Positions 52,550 through 63,412 of a stretch of 64,000 nt of DNA are shown here, piece by piece. The position numbers and the translations under genes were made by a program. The DNA is from Fallopia convolvulus. Lineage: Eukaryota; Streptophyta; Magnoliopsida; Caryophyllales; Polygonaceae. The stretch's first letter is position 1. Each line of letters starts with the position of its first letter. Location: positions 14,747,434-14,811,433 of the forward strand of contig OZ024735.1 of assembly GCA_964016875.1 (NCBI GenBank), given 5' to 3'. Below the pieces are notes generated by a model. The model made no database searches. It was not told where the DNA came from and saw only the letters and a program-made list of their open reading frames with translations.

Positions 52550-53263
52550 TGCCAAATGTTCTGGTATGAAAATCTTCGTACCATTCAGCCTCAAACCCAG
52601 ACCCATCCCGAAAATGCCTTAAACGGTTTTACGGTCAAATGTGTCTTTACAAAAGGTTTTTCTTAGGCCCATGCTAGTCCATCCAAGACAAAAAACGGAA
52701 AAAACTAGCGAAAGTTCTGGTACTAAAATCTTCGTACCATTCAGCCTCAAACCAAGACCCTTCCCGAAAATGCCCTAAACGGTTGAACGGTCGAATGTGT
52801 CCTTACAAAATGTTTTTCTTAGGCCGCAACTAGCACATCCAAGCCAAAAAACGGAAAAAACTCGCAAAAGTTCTGGTACTAAAATCTTCGTACCATTCAG
52901 CCTCAAAGCAAGACCCTTTCCGAAAATGCCCTAAACGGTTGAACGGTCGAATGTGTCTTTACAAAATGTTTTTCTTAGGCCGCAACTAGCACATCCAAGC
53001 CGAAAAACGTAAAAAACTCGCAAAAGTTCTGGATCGAAAATCTTCGTACCTTTCAGCCTCAAACCAAGACCCTTCCCGAAACTGCCCTAAACGGTTGTAC
53101 GGTCGAATGTGTCTTTACAAAATGTTTTTCTTAGGCCCCAACTAGCACATCTAAGCCCAAAAACGGAAAAAACTCGCAAAAGTTCTGGTACGAAAATCCT
53201 CATACCATTTAGCCTCAAACCAAGACCCTTCCCGAAAATGCCCTAAACGGTTGAACGGTCGAA
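52550..53263. repeat. Mosaic block copied from 50541-51254
   Basis: The block begins inside a monomer: GCACATCCA of an F-type unit is joined to the TGCCAAATG of a short monomer. It then follows 50541 onward at +2009 bp (GCCAAATG 50542/52551, AAGACAAAAAAC near 50678/52687). It ends where GAACGTGTCC replaces GAATGTGTCC near 53264. Confidence 0.8.
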
Positions 53264-54779
53264 CGTGTCCTTACAAAATGTTTTTCTTAGGCCGCAACTA
53301 GCACATCCAAGCCAAAAAACGGAAAAACCTCGCAAATGTTCTGGTACTAAAATCTTCGTACCATTCAGCCTCAAAGCAAGACCCTTTCCGAAAATGCCCT
53401 AAACGGTTGTACGGTCGAATGTGTCTTTACAAAATGTTTTTCTTAGGCCCATGCTAGTCCATCCAAGCCAAAAAACGGAAAAAACTCACAAAAGTTCTGG
53501 TACTAAAATCTTCGTACCATTCAGCCTCAAAGCAAGACCCTTTCCGAAAATGCCCTAAACGGTTGAACGGTCGAATGTTTCTTTACAAAATAATTTTCTT
53601 AGGCCGCAACTAGCACATCCAAGCCGAAAAACGTAAAAAACTCGCAAAAGTTCTGGATCGAAAATCTTCGTACCTTTCAGCCTCAAACCAAGACCCTTCC
53701 CGAAACTGCCCTAAACGGTTGTACGGTCGAATGTGTCTTTACAAAATGTTTTTCTTAGGCTCCAACTAGCACATCTAAGCCCAAAAACGGAAAAAACTCG
53801 CAAAAGTTCTGGTACGAAAATCCTCATACCATTTAGCCTCAAACCAAGACCCTTCCCGAAAATGCCCTAAACGGTTGAACGGTCGAATGTGTCCTTACAA
53901 AATGTTTTTCTTAGGCCGCAACTAGCACATCCAAGCCAAAAAACGGAAAAAACTCGCAAAAGTTCTGGTACTAAAATCTTCGTACCATTCAGCCTCAAAG
54001 CAAGACCCTTTCCGAAAATGCCCTAAACGGTTGTACGGTCGAATGTGTCTTTACAAAATGTTTTTCTTAGGCCCATGCTAGTCCATCCAAGCCAAAAAAC
54101 GGAAAAAACTCACAAAAGTTCTGGTACTAAAATCTTCGTACCATTCAGCCTCAAAGCAAGACCCTTTCCGAAAATGCCCTAAACGGTTGTACGGTCGAAT
54201 GTGTCTTTACAAATTGTTTGTCTTAGGCCCCAACTAGCTCATCCAAGTCCAAGAACGGAAAAAACTCGCAAAAGTTATTGTACGAAAATCTTCTTACCAT
54301 TCCGCCTCAAACCAAGACCCTTCCCGAAAATGCCCTAAACTGTTGTACGGTCGAATGTGTCTTTACAAAATGTTTTTCTTAGGCCTCAACTAGCACATCC
54401 ATGCCCAAAAACTGAAAAAACTAGCAAAAGTTCTGGTACAAAAATCTTCGTACCATTCAACCTCAAACCAAGACCCTTCCCGAAAATGCCCTAAACTGTT
54501 GAACGGTCGAATGTGTCTTTACAAAATGTTTTTCTTAGGCCCCAACTAGCACATCCAAGCCCAAAAAGGGAAAAAACTCGAAAAGTTATGGTACGAAAAT
54601 CTTCGTAACATTCAGCCTTCACCAAGACCCTTCTCGAAAATGCCCTTAACTGTTGTACAATCGAATGTGTCGTTACAAAAGGTTTGTCTTCGGCCCATGC
54701 TAGTCCATCCATGCCAAATGTTCTGGTATGAAAATCTTCGTACCATTCAGCTTCAAACCCAGACCCATCCCGAAAATGC
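53264..54779. repeat. Mosaic block copied from 49093-50608
   Basis: Matches at +4171 bp: GAACGTGTCC, then AACCTCGCAAATG, the GAATGTTTC/AAATAATTTTC monomer (49402/53573), AAATTGTTTGTC (50041/54212) and the short monomer (50542/54713). One difference seen is CAGCTTCAAACCC near 54751. The match breaks at about 54780. Confidence 0.8.
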
Positions 54780-55384
54780 CCTAAACGGTTGTACGGTCGA
54801 ATGTGTCTTTACAAATTGTTTGTCTTAGGCCCCAACTAGCTCATCCAAGTCCAAGAACGGAAAAAACTCGCAAAAGTTATTGTACGAAAATCTTCTTACC
54901 ATTCCGCCTCAAACCAAGACCCTTCCCGAAAATGCCCTAAACTGTTGTACGGTCGAATGTGTCTTTACAAAATGTTTTTCTTAGGCCTCAACTAGCACAT
55001 CCATGCCCAAAAACTGAAAAAACTAGCAAAAGTTCTGGTACAAAAATCTTCGTACCATTCAACCTCAAACCAAGACCCTTCCCGAAAATGCCCTAGACTG
55101 TTGAACGGTCGAATGTGTCTTTACAAAATGTTTTTCTTAGGCCCCAACTAGCACATCCAAGCCCAAAAAGGGAAAAAACTCGAAAAGTTATGGTACGAAA
55201 ATCTTCGTAACATTCAGCCTTCACCAAGACCCTTCTCGAAAATGCCCTTAACTGTTGTACAATCGAATGTGTCGTTACAAAAGGTTTGTCTTCGGCCCAT
55301 GCTAGTCCATCCATGCCAAATGTTCTGGTATGAAAATCTTCGTACCATTCAGCCTCAAACCCAGACCCATCCCGAAAATGCCTT
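54181..55384. repeat. Tandem duplication of four cassette monomers, 602 bp
   Basis: Copies 54181-54782 and 54783-55384. Paired markers: AAATTGTTTGTC 54212/54814 and short monomer 54713/55315, both 602 bp (156+156+154+136). The first copy is cut at its end by the join to the second; the second continues into the complete cassette. Confidence 0.85.
54212..54779. repeat. 664 bp cassette, copy 3 (truncated)
   Basis: The cassette run is present through the short monomer at 54713, then interrupted. GAAAATGCC leads into CTAAACGGTTGTACGG and the next AAATTGTTTGTC monomer, instead of the TTTTACGGTCAAATG and CCAAGACAAAAAACGG end. Confidence 0.8.
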
Positions 55385-55477
55385 AAACGGTTTTACGGTC
55401 AAATGTGTCTTTACAAAAGGTTTTTCTTAGGCCCATGCTAGTCCATCCAAGACAAAAAACGGAAAAAACTAGCGAAA
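54814..55477. repeat. 664 bp cassette, copy 4
   Basis: Complete cassette, with the short monomer at 55315 and the CCAAGACAAAAAACGG monomer near 55447. CCCTAGACTG near 55094 is a private substitution. Confidence 0.8.
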
Positions 55478-58318
55478 GTTCTGGTACTAAAATCTTCGTA
55501 CCATTCAGCCTCAAACCAAGACCCTTCCCGAAAATGCCCTAAACGGTTGAACGGTCGAATGTGTCCTTACAAAATGTTTTTCTTAGGCCGCAACTAGCAC
55601 ATCCAAGCCAAAAAACGGAAAAAACTCGCAAAAGTTCAGGTACTAAAATCTTCGTACCATTCAGCCTCAAAGCAAGACCCTTACCGAAAATGCCCTAAAC
55701 GGTTGAACGGTCGAATGTGTCTTTACAAAATGTTTTTCTTACGCCGCAACTAGCACATCCAAGCCGAAAAACGTAAAAAACTCGCAAAAGTTCTGGATCG
55801 AAAATCTTCGTACCTTTCAGCCTCAAACCAAGACCCTTCCCGAAACTGCCCTAAACGGTTGTACGGTCGAATGTGTCTTTACAAAATGTTTTTCTTAGGC
55901 CCCAACTAGCACATCTAAGCCCAAAAACGGAAAAAACTCGCAAAAGTTCTGGTACGAAAATCCTCATACCATTTAGCCTCAAACCAAGACCCTTCCCGAA
56001 AATGCCCTAAACGGTTGAACGGTCGAATGTGTCCTTACAAAATGTTTTTCTTAGGCCGCAACTAGCACATCCAAGCCAAAAAACGGAAAAAACTCGCAAA
56101 AGTTCTGGTACTAAAATCTTCGTACCATTCAGCCTCAAAGCAAGACCCTTTCCGAAAATGCCCTAAACGGTTGTACAGTCGAATGTGTCTTTACAAAATG
56201 TTTTTCTTAGGCCCATGCTAGTCCATCCAAGCCAAAAAAACGGAAAAAACTCACAAAAGTTCTGGTACTAAAATCTTCGTACCATTCAGCCTCAAAGCAA
56301 GACCCTTTCCGAAAATGCCCTAAACGGTTGAACGGTCGAATGTGTCTTTACAAAATGTTTTTCTTAGGCCGCAACTAGCACATCCAAGCCGAAAAACGTA
56401 AAAAACTCGCAAAAGTTCTGGGTCGAAAATCTTCGTACCTTTCAGCCTCAAACCAAGACCATACCCGAAACTGCCCTAAACGGTTGTACGGTCGAATGTG
56501 TCTTTACAAAATGTTTTTCTTAGGCCCCAACTAGCACATCTAAGCCCAAAAACGGAAAAAACTCGCAAAAGTTCTGGTACGAAAATCCTCATACCATTTA
56601 GCCTCAAACCAAGACCCTTCCCGAAAATGCCCTAAACGGTTGAACGGTCGAACGTGTCCTTACAAAATGTTTTTCTTAGGCCGCAACTAGCACATCCAAG
56701 CCAAAAAACGGAAAAACCTCGCAAATGTTCTGGTACTAAAATCTTCGTACCATTCAGCCTCAAAGCAAGACCCTTTCCGAAAATGCCCTAAACGGTTGTA
56801 CGGTCGAATGTGTCTTTACAAAATGTTTTTCTTAGGCCCATGCTAGTCCATCCAAGCCAAAAAACGGAAAAAACTCACAGAAGTTCTGGTACTAAAATCT
56901 TCGTACCATTCAGCCTCAAAGCAAGACCCTTTCCGAAAATGCCCTAAACGGTTGAACGGTCGAATGTGTCTTTACAAAATGTTTTTCTTAGGCCGCAACT
57001 AGCACATCCAAGCCGAAAAACGTAAGAAACTCGCAAAAGTTCTGGATCGAAAATCTTCGTACCTTTCAGCCTCAAACCAAGACCCTTCCCGAAACTGCCC
57101 TAAATGGTTGTACGGTCGAATGTGTCTTTACAAAATGTTTTTCTTAGGCCCCAACTAGCACATCTAAGCCCAAAAACGGAAAAAACTCGCAAAAGTTCTG
57201 GTACGAAAATCCTCATACCATTTAGCCTCAAACCAAGACCCTTCCCGAAAATGCCCTAAACGGTTGAACGGTCGAATGTGTCCTTACAAAATGTTTTTCT
57301 TAGGCCGCAACTAGCACATCCAAGCCAAAAAACGGAAAAAACTCGCAAAAGTTCTGGTACTAAAATCTTCGTACCATTCAGCCTCAAAGCAAGACCCTTT
57401 CCGAAAATGCCCTAAACGGTTGTACGGTCGAATGTGTCTTTACAAAATGTTTTTCTTAGGCCCATGCTAGTCCATCCAAGCCAAAAAACGGAAAAAACTC
57501 ACAAAAGTTCTGGTACTAAAATCTTCGTACCATTCAGCCTCAAAGCAAGACCCTTTCCGAAAATGCCCTAAACGGTTGAACGGTCGAATGTGTCTTTACA
57601 AAATGTTTTTCTTAGGCCGCAACTAGCACATCCAAGCCGAAAAACGTAAAAAACTCGCAAAAGTTCTGGATCGAAAATCTTCGTACCTTTCAGCCTCAAA
57701 CCAAGACCCTTCCCGAAACTGCCCTAAACGGTTGTACGGTCGAATGTGTCTTTACAAAATGCTTTTCTTAGGCCCCAACTAGCACATCTAAGCCCAAAAA
57801 CGGAAAAAACTCGCAAAAGTTCTGGTACGAAAATCCTCATACCATTTAGCCTCAAACCAAGACCCTTCCCGAAAATGCCCTAAACGGTTGAACGGTCGAA
57901 TGTGTCCTTACAAAATGTTTTTCTTAGGCCGCAACTAGCACATCCAAGCCAAAAAACGGAAAAAACTCGCAAAAGTTCTGGTACTAAAATCTTCGTACCA
58001 TTCAGCCTCAAAGCAAGACCCTTTCCGAAAATGCCCTAAATGGTTGTACGGTCGAATGAGTCTTTACAAAATGTTTTTCTTAGGCCCATGCTAGTCCATC
58101 CAAGCCAAAAAACGGAAAAAACTCACAAAAGTTCTGGTACTAAAATCTTCGTACCATTCAGCCTCAAAGCAAGACCCTTTCCGAAAATGCCCTAAACGGT
58201 TGTACGGTCGAATGTGTCTTTACAAATTGTTTGTCTTAGGCCCCAACTAGCTCATCCAAGTCCAAGAACGGAAAAAACTCGCAAAAGTTATTGTACGAAA
58301 ATCTTCTTACCATTCCGC
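55478..58318. repeat. Tetramer-based array following cassette 4
   Basis: A run of B-D-E-F units corresponding to the 12-mer HOR and to 41.05-43 kb, with small changes: TTCTTACGCCGC near 55740, ACCATACCCG near 56460, AAATGCTTTTC near 57760 and CGAATGAGTC near 58048. CTGGGTCG is at 56418 and the GTAAGAAAC variant near 57023. The seven-A marker at 56231 carries CCATCC instead of CCAACC. Confidence 0.75.
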
Positions 58319-60984
58319 CTCAAACCAAGACCCTTCCCGAAAATGCCCTAAACGGTTGTACGGTCGAATGTGTCTTTACAAAATGTTTTTCTTAGGCCCC
58401 AACTAGCACATCCAAGCCAAAAAACGGAAAAAACTCGCAAAAGTTCTGGATCAAAAATCTTCGTACCTTTCAACCTCAAACCAAGACCCTTCCCGAAATT
58501 GCCCTAAACAGTTGTATGGTCGAATGTGTCTTTACAATATGTTTTTCTTAGGCCCATGCTAGTCCATCCAAGCCAAAAAACGGAAAAAACTCACAGAAGT
58601 TCTGGTACTAAAATCTTCGTACCATTCAGCCTCAAAGCAAGACCCTTTCCGAAAATGCCCTAAACGGTTGTACAGTCGAATGTGTCTTTACAAAATGTTT
58701 TTCTTAGGCCCATGCTAGTCCATCCAAGCCAAAAAACGGAAAAAACTCACAAAAGTTCTGGTACTAAAATCTTCGTACCATTCAGCCTCAAAGCAAGACC
58801 CTTTCCGAAAATGCCCTAAACGGTTGAACGGTCGAATGTGTCTTTACAAAATGTTTTTCTTAGGCCCCAACTAGCACATCTAAGCCCAAAAACGGAAAAA
58901 ACTCGCAAAAGTTCTGGTACGAAAATCCTCATACCATTTAGCCTCAAACCAAGACCCTTCCCGAAAATGCCCTAAACGGTTGAACGGTCGAATGTGTCCT
59001 TACAAAATGTTTTTCTTAGGCCGCAACTAGCACATCCAAGCAAAAAAACGGAAAAAACTCGCAAAAGTTCTGGTACTAAAATCTTCGTACCATTCAGCCT
59101 CAAAGCAAGACCCTTTCCGAAAATGCCCTAAACGGTTGTACGGTCGAATGTGTCTTTACAAAATGTTTTTCTTAGGCCCATGCTAGTCCATCCAAGCCAA
59201 AAAACGGAAAAAACTCACAAAAGTTCTGGTACTAAAATCTTCGTACCATTCAGCCTCAAAGCAAGACCCTTTCCGAAAATGCCCTAAACGGTTGAACGGT
59301 CGAATGTGTCTTTACAAAATGTTTTTCTTAGGCCCCAACTAGCACATCTAAGCCCAAAAACGGAAAAAACTCGCAAAAGTTCTGGAACGAAAATCCTCAT
59401 ACCATTTAGCCTCAAACCAAGACCCTTCCCGAAAATGCCCTAAACGGTTGAACGGTCGAATGTGTCCTTACAAAATGTTTTTCTTAGGCCGCAACTAGCA
59501 CATCCAAGCCAAAAAACGGAAAAAACTCGCAAAAGTTCTGGTACTAAAATCTTCGTACCATTCAGCCTCAAACCAAGACCCTTTCCGAAAATGCCCTAAA
59601 CGGTTGAACGGTCGAATGTGTCTTTACAAAATGTTTTTCTTAGGCCCCAACTAGCACATCTAAGCCCAAAAACGGAAAAAACTCGCAAAAGTTCTGGAAC
59701 GAAAATCCTCATACCATTTAGCCTCAAACCAAGACCCTTCCCGAAAATGCCCTAAACGGTTGTACGGTCGAATGTGTCTTTACAAAATGTTTTTCTTAGG
59801 CCCCAACTAGCACATCCAAGCCAAAAAACGGAAAAAACTCGCAAAAGTTCTGGATCAAAAATCTTCGTACCTTTCAACCTCAAACCAAGACCCTTCCCGA
59901 AATTGCCCTAAACAGTTGTATGGTCGAATGTGTCTTTACAATATGTTTTTCTTAGGCCCATGCTAGTCCATCCAAGCCAAAAAACGGAAAAAACTCACAG
60001 AAGTTCTGGTACTAAAATCTTCGTACCATTCAGCCTCAAAGCAAGACCCTTTCCGAAAATGCCCTAAACGGTTGTACAGTCGAATGTGTCTTTACAAAAT
60101 GTTTTTCTTAGGCCCATGCTAGTCCATCCAAGCCAAAAAACGGAAAAAACTCACAAAAGTTCTGGTACTAAAATCTTCGTACCATTCAGCCTCAAAGCAA
60201 GACCCTTTCCGAAAATGCCCTAAACGGTTGAACGGTCGAATGTGTCTTTACAAAATGTTTTTCTTAGGCCCCAACTAGCACATCTAAGCCCAAAAACGGA
60301 AAAAACTCGCAAAAGTTCTGGTACGAAAATCCTCATACCATTTAGCCTCAAACCAAGACCCTTCCCGAAAATGCCCTAAACGGTTGAACGGTCGAATGTG
60401 TCCTTACAAAATGTTTTTCTTAGGCCGCAACTAGCACATCCAAGCAAAAAAACGGAAAAAACTCGCAAAAGTTCTGGTACTAAAATCTTCGTACCATTCA
60501 GCCTCAAAGCAAGACCCTTTCCGAAAATGCCCTAAACGGTTGTACGGTCGAATGTGTCTTTACAAAATGTTTTTCTTAGGCCCATGCTAGTCCATCCAAG
60601 CCAAAAAACGGAAAAAACTCACAAAAGTTCTGGTACTAAAATCTTCGTACCATTCAGCCTCAAAGCAAGACCCTTTCCGAAAATGCCCTAAACGGTTGAA
60701 CGGTCGAATGTGTCTTTACAAAATGTTTTTCTTAGGCCCCAACTAGCACATCTAAGCCCAAAAACGGAAAAAACTCGCAAAAGTTCTGGAACGAAAATCC
60801 TCATACCATTTAGCCTCAAACCAAGACCCTTCCCGAAAATGCCCTAAACGGTTGAACGGTCGAATGTGTCCTTACAAAATGTTTTTCTTAGGCCGCAACT
60901 AGCACATCCAAGCCAAAAAACGGAAAAAACTCGCAAAAGTTCTGGTACTAAAATCTTCGTACCATTCAGCCTCAAACCAAGACC
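58319..60984. repeat. Nine-monomer tandem duplication, 1404 bp
   Basis: GTTGTATGG is at 58511 and 59915, and CAAACCAAGACCC at 58321 and 59725; both give 1404 bp (9 x 156). Almost two copies are present. Inside, B-E-F trimers (468 bp) alternate, with CTGGAACGAAAATCC at about 59380, 59692 and 60786. Monomers with GGATCAAAAATC and AAATTGCCC resemble ones at about 33.0 and 37.35 kb in the 28-mer HOR. Confidence 0.8.
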
Positions 60985-62748
60985 CTTCCCGAAAATGCCC
61001 TAAACGGTTGAACGGTCGAATGTGTCCTTACAAAATGTTTTTCTTAGGCCGCAACTAGCACATCCAAGCAAAAAAACGGAAAAAACTCGCAAAAGTTCTG
61101 GTACTAAAATCTTCGTACCATTCAGCCTCAAAGCAAGACCCTTTCCGAAAATGCCCTAAACGGTTGTACGGTCGAATGTGTCTTTACAAAATGTTTTTCT
61201 TAGGCCCATGCTAGTCCATCCAAGCCAAAAAACGGAAAAAACTCACAAAAGTTCTGGTACTAAAATCTTCGTACCATTCAGCCTCAAAGCAAGACCCTTT
61301 CAGAAAATGCCCTAAACGGTTGAACGGTCGAATGTGTCTTTACAAAATGTTTTTCTTAGGCCGCAACTAGCACATCCAAGCCGAAAAACGTAAAAAACTC
61401 GCAAAAGTTCTGGATCGAAAATCTTCGTACCTTTCAGCCTCAAACCAAGACCCTTCACGAAACTGCCCTAAACGGTTGTACGGTCGAATGTGTCTTTACA
61501 AAATGTTTTTCTTAGGCCCCAACTAGCACATCTAAGCCCAAAAACGGAAAAAACTCGCAAAAGTTCTGGTACGAAAATCCTCATACCATTTAGCCTCAAA
61601 CCAAGACCCTTCCCGAAAATGCCCTAAACGGTTGAACGGTCGAATGTGTCCTTACAAAATGTTTTTCTTAGGCCGCAACTAGCACATCCAAGCCAAAAAA
61701 CGGAAAAAACTCGCAAAAGTTCTGGATCAAAAATCTTCGTACCATTCAGCCTCAAAGCAAGACCCTTTCCGAAAATGCCCTAAACGGTTGTACAGTCGAA
61801 TGTGTCTTTACAAAATGTTTTTCTTAGGCCCATGCTAGTCCATCCAAGCCAAAAAACGGAAAAAACTCACAAAAGTTCTGGTACTAAAATCTTCGTACCA
61901 TTCAGCCTCAAAGCAAGACCCTTTCCGAAAATGCCCTAAACGGTTGAACGGTCGAATGTGTCTTTACAAAATATTTTTCTTAGGCCGCAACTAGCACATC
62001 CAAGCCGAAAAACGTAAAAAACTCGCAAAAGTTTTGGGTCGAAAATCTTCGTACCTTTCAGCCTCAAACCAAGACCCTACCCGAAACTGCCCTAAACGGT
62101 TGTACGGTCGAATGTGTCTTTACAAAATGTTTTTCTTAGGCCCCAACTAGCACATCTAAGCCCAAAAACGGAAAAAACTCGCAAAAATTCTGGTACGAAA
62201 ATCCTCCTACCATTTAGCCTCAAACCAAGACCCTTCCCGAAAATGCCCTAAACGATTGAACGGTCGAACGTGTCCTTACAAAATGTTTTTCTTAGGCCGC
62301 AACTAGCACATCCAAGCCAAAAAACGGAAAAACCTCGCAAATGTTCTGGTACTAAAATCTTCGTACCATTCAGCCTCAAAGCAAGACCCTTTCCGAAAAT
62401 GCCCTAAACGGTTGTACGGTCGAATGTGTCTTTACAAAATGTTTTTCTTAGGCCCATGCTAGTCCATCCAAGCCAAAAAACGGAAAAAACTCACAAAAGT
62501 TCTGGTACTAAAATCTTCGTACCATTCAGCCTCAAAGCAAGACCCTTTCCGAAAATGCCCTAAACGGTTGAACGGTCGAATGTTTCTTTACAAAATAATT
62601 TTCTTAGGCCGCAACTAGCACATCCAAGCCGAAAAACGTAAAAAACTCGCAAAAGTTCTGGATCGAAAATCTTCGTACCTTTCAGCCTCAAACCAAGACC
62701 CTTCCCGAAACTGCCCTAAACGGTTGTACGGTCGAATGTGTCTTTACA
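60985..62748. repeat. Tetramer-based array before the last cassette
   Basis: B-D-E-F monomers with private substitutions: CTTTCAGAAAATG near 61300, CTTCACGAAACTG near 61455, AAATATTTTTC near 61970, AGTTTTGGGTCG near 62032 and ATCCTCCTACC near 62205. It ends with a D monomer (GAATGTTTC, AAATAATTTTC near 62578) that runs directly into the cassette. The E, F and B monomers that separate them at 53.57-54.2 kb are missing. Confidence 0.75.
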
Positions 62749-63412
62749 AATTGTTTGTCTTAGGCCCCAACTAGCTCATCCAAGTCCAAGAACGGAAAAA
62801 ACTCGCAAAAGTTATTGTACGAAAATCTTCTTACCATTCCGCCTCAAACCAAGACCCTTCCCGAAAATGCCCTAAACTGTTGTACGGTCGAATGTGTCTT
62901 TACAAAATGTTTTTCTTAGGCCTCAACTAGCACATCCATGCCCAAAAACTGAAAAAACTAGCAAAAGTTCGGGTACAAAAATCTTCGTACCATTCAACCT
63001 CAAACCAAGACCCTTCCCGAAAATGCCCTAAACTGTTGAACGGTCGAATGTGTCTTTACAAAATGTTTTTCTTAGGCCCCAACTAGCACATCCAAGCCCA
63101 AAAAGGGAAAAAACTCGAAAAGTTATGGTACGAAAATCTTCGTAACATTCAGCCTTCACCAAGACCCTTCTCGAAAATGCCCTTAACTGTTGTACAATCG
63201 AATGTGTCGTTACAAAAGGTTTGTCTTCGGCCCATGCTAGTCCATCCATGCCAAATGTTCTGGTATGAAAATCTTCGTACCATTCAGCCTCAAACCCAGA
63301 CCCATCCCGAAAATGCCTTAAACGGTTTTACGGTCAAATGTGTCTTTACAAAAGGTTTTTCTTAGGCCCATGCTAGTCCATCCAAGACAAAAAACGGAAA
63401 AAACTAGCGAAA
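62749..63412. repeat. 664 bp cassette, copy 5
   Basis: Complete cassette, 7935 bp after copy 4 (short monomer 55315/63250). AGTTCGGGTAC near 62967 is a private change. Confidence 0.8.

Noticed and set aside
370..63365. Many recurring 61-97 codon frames (starting MDGLAWA, MPLTVVQ, MSLQKVC or MHFRDGS)
   Set aside because: They recur only because the HOR copies recur, and substitutions do not favour silent sites by eye. None is a plausible gene.
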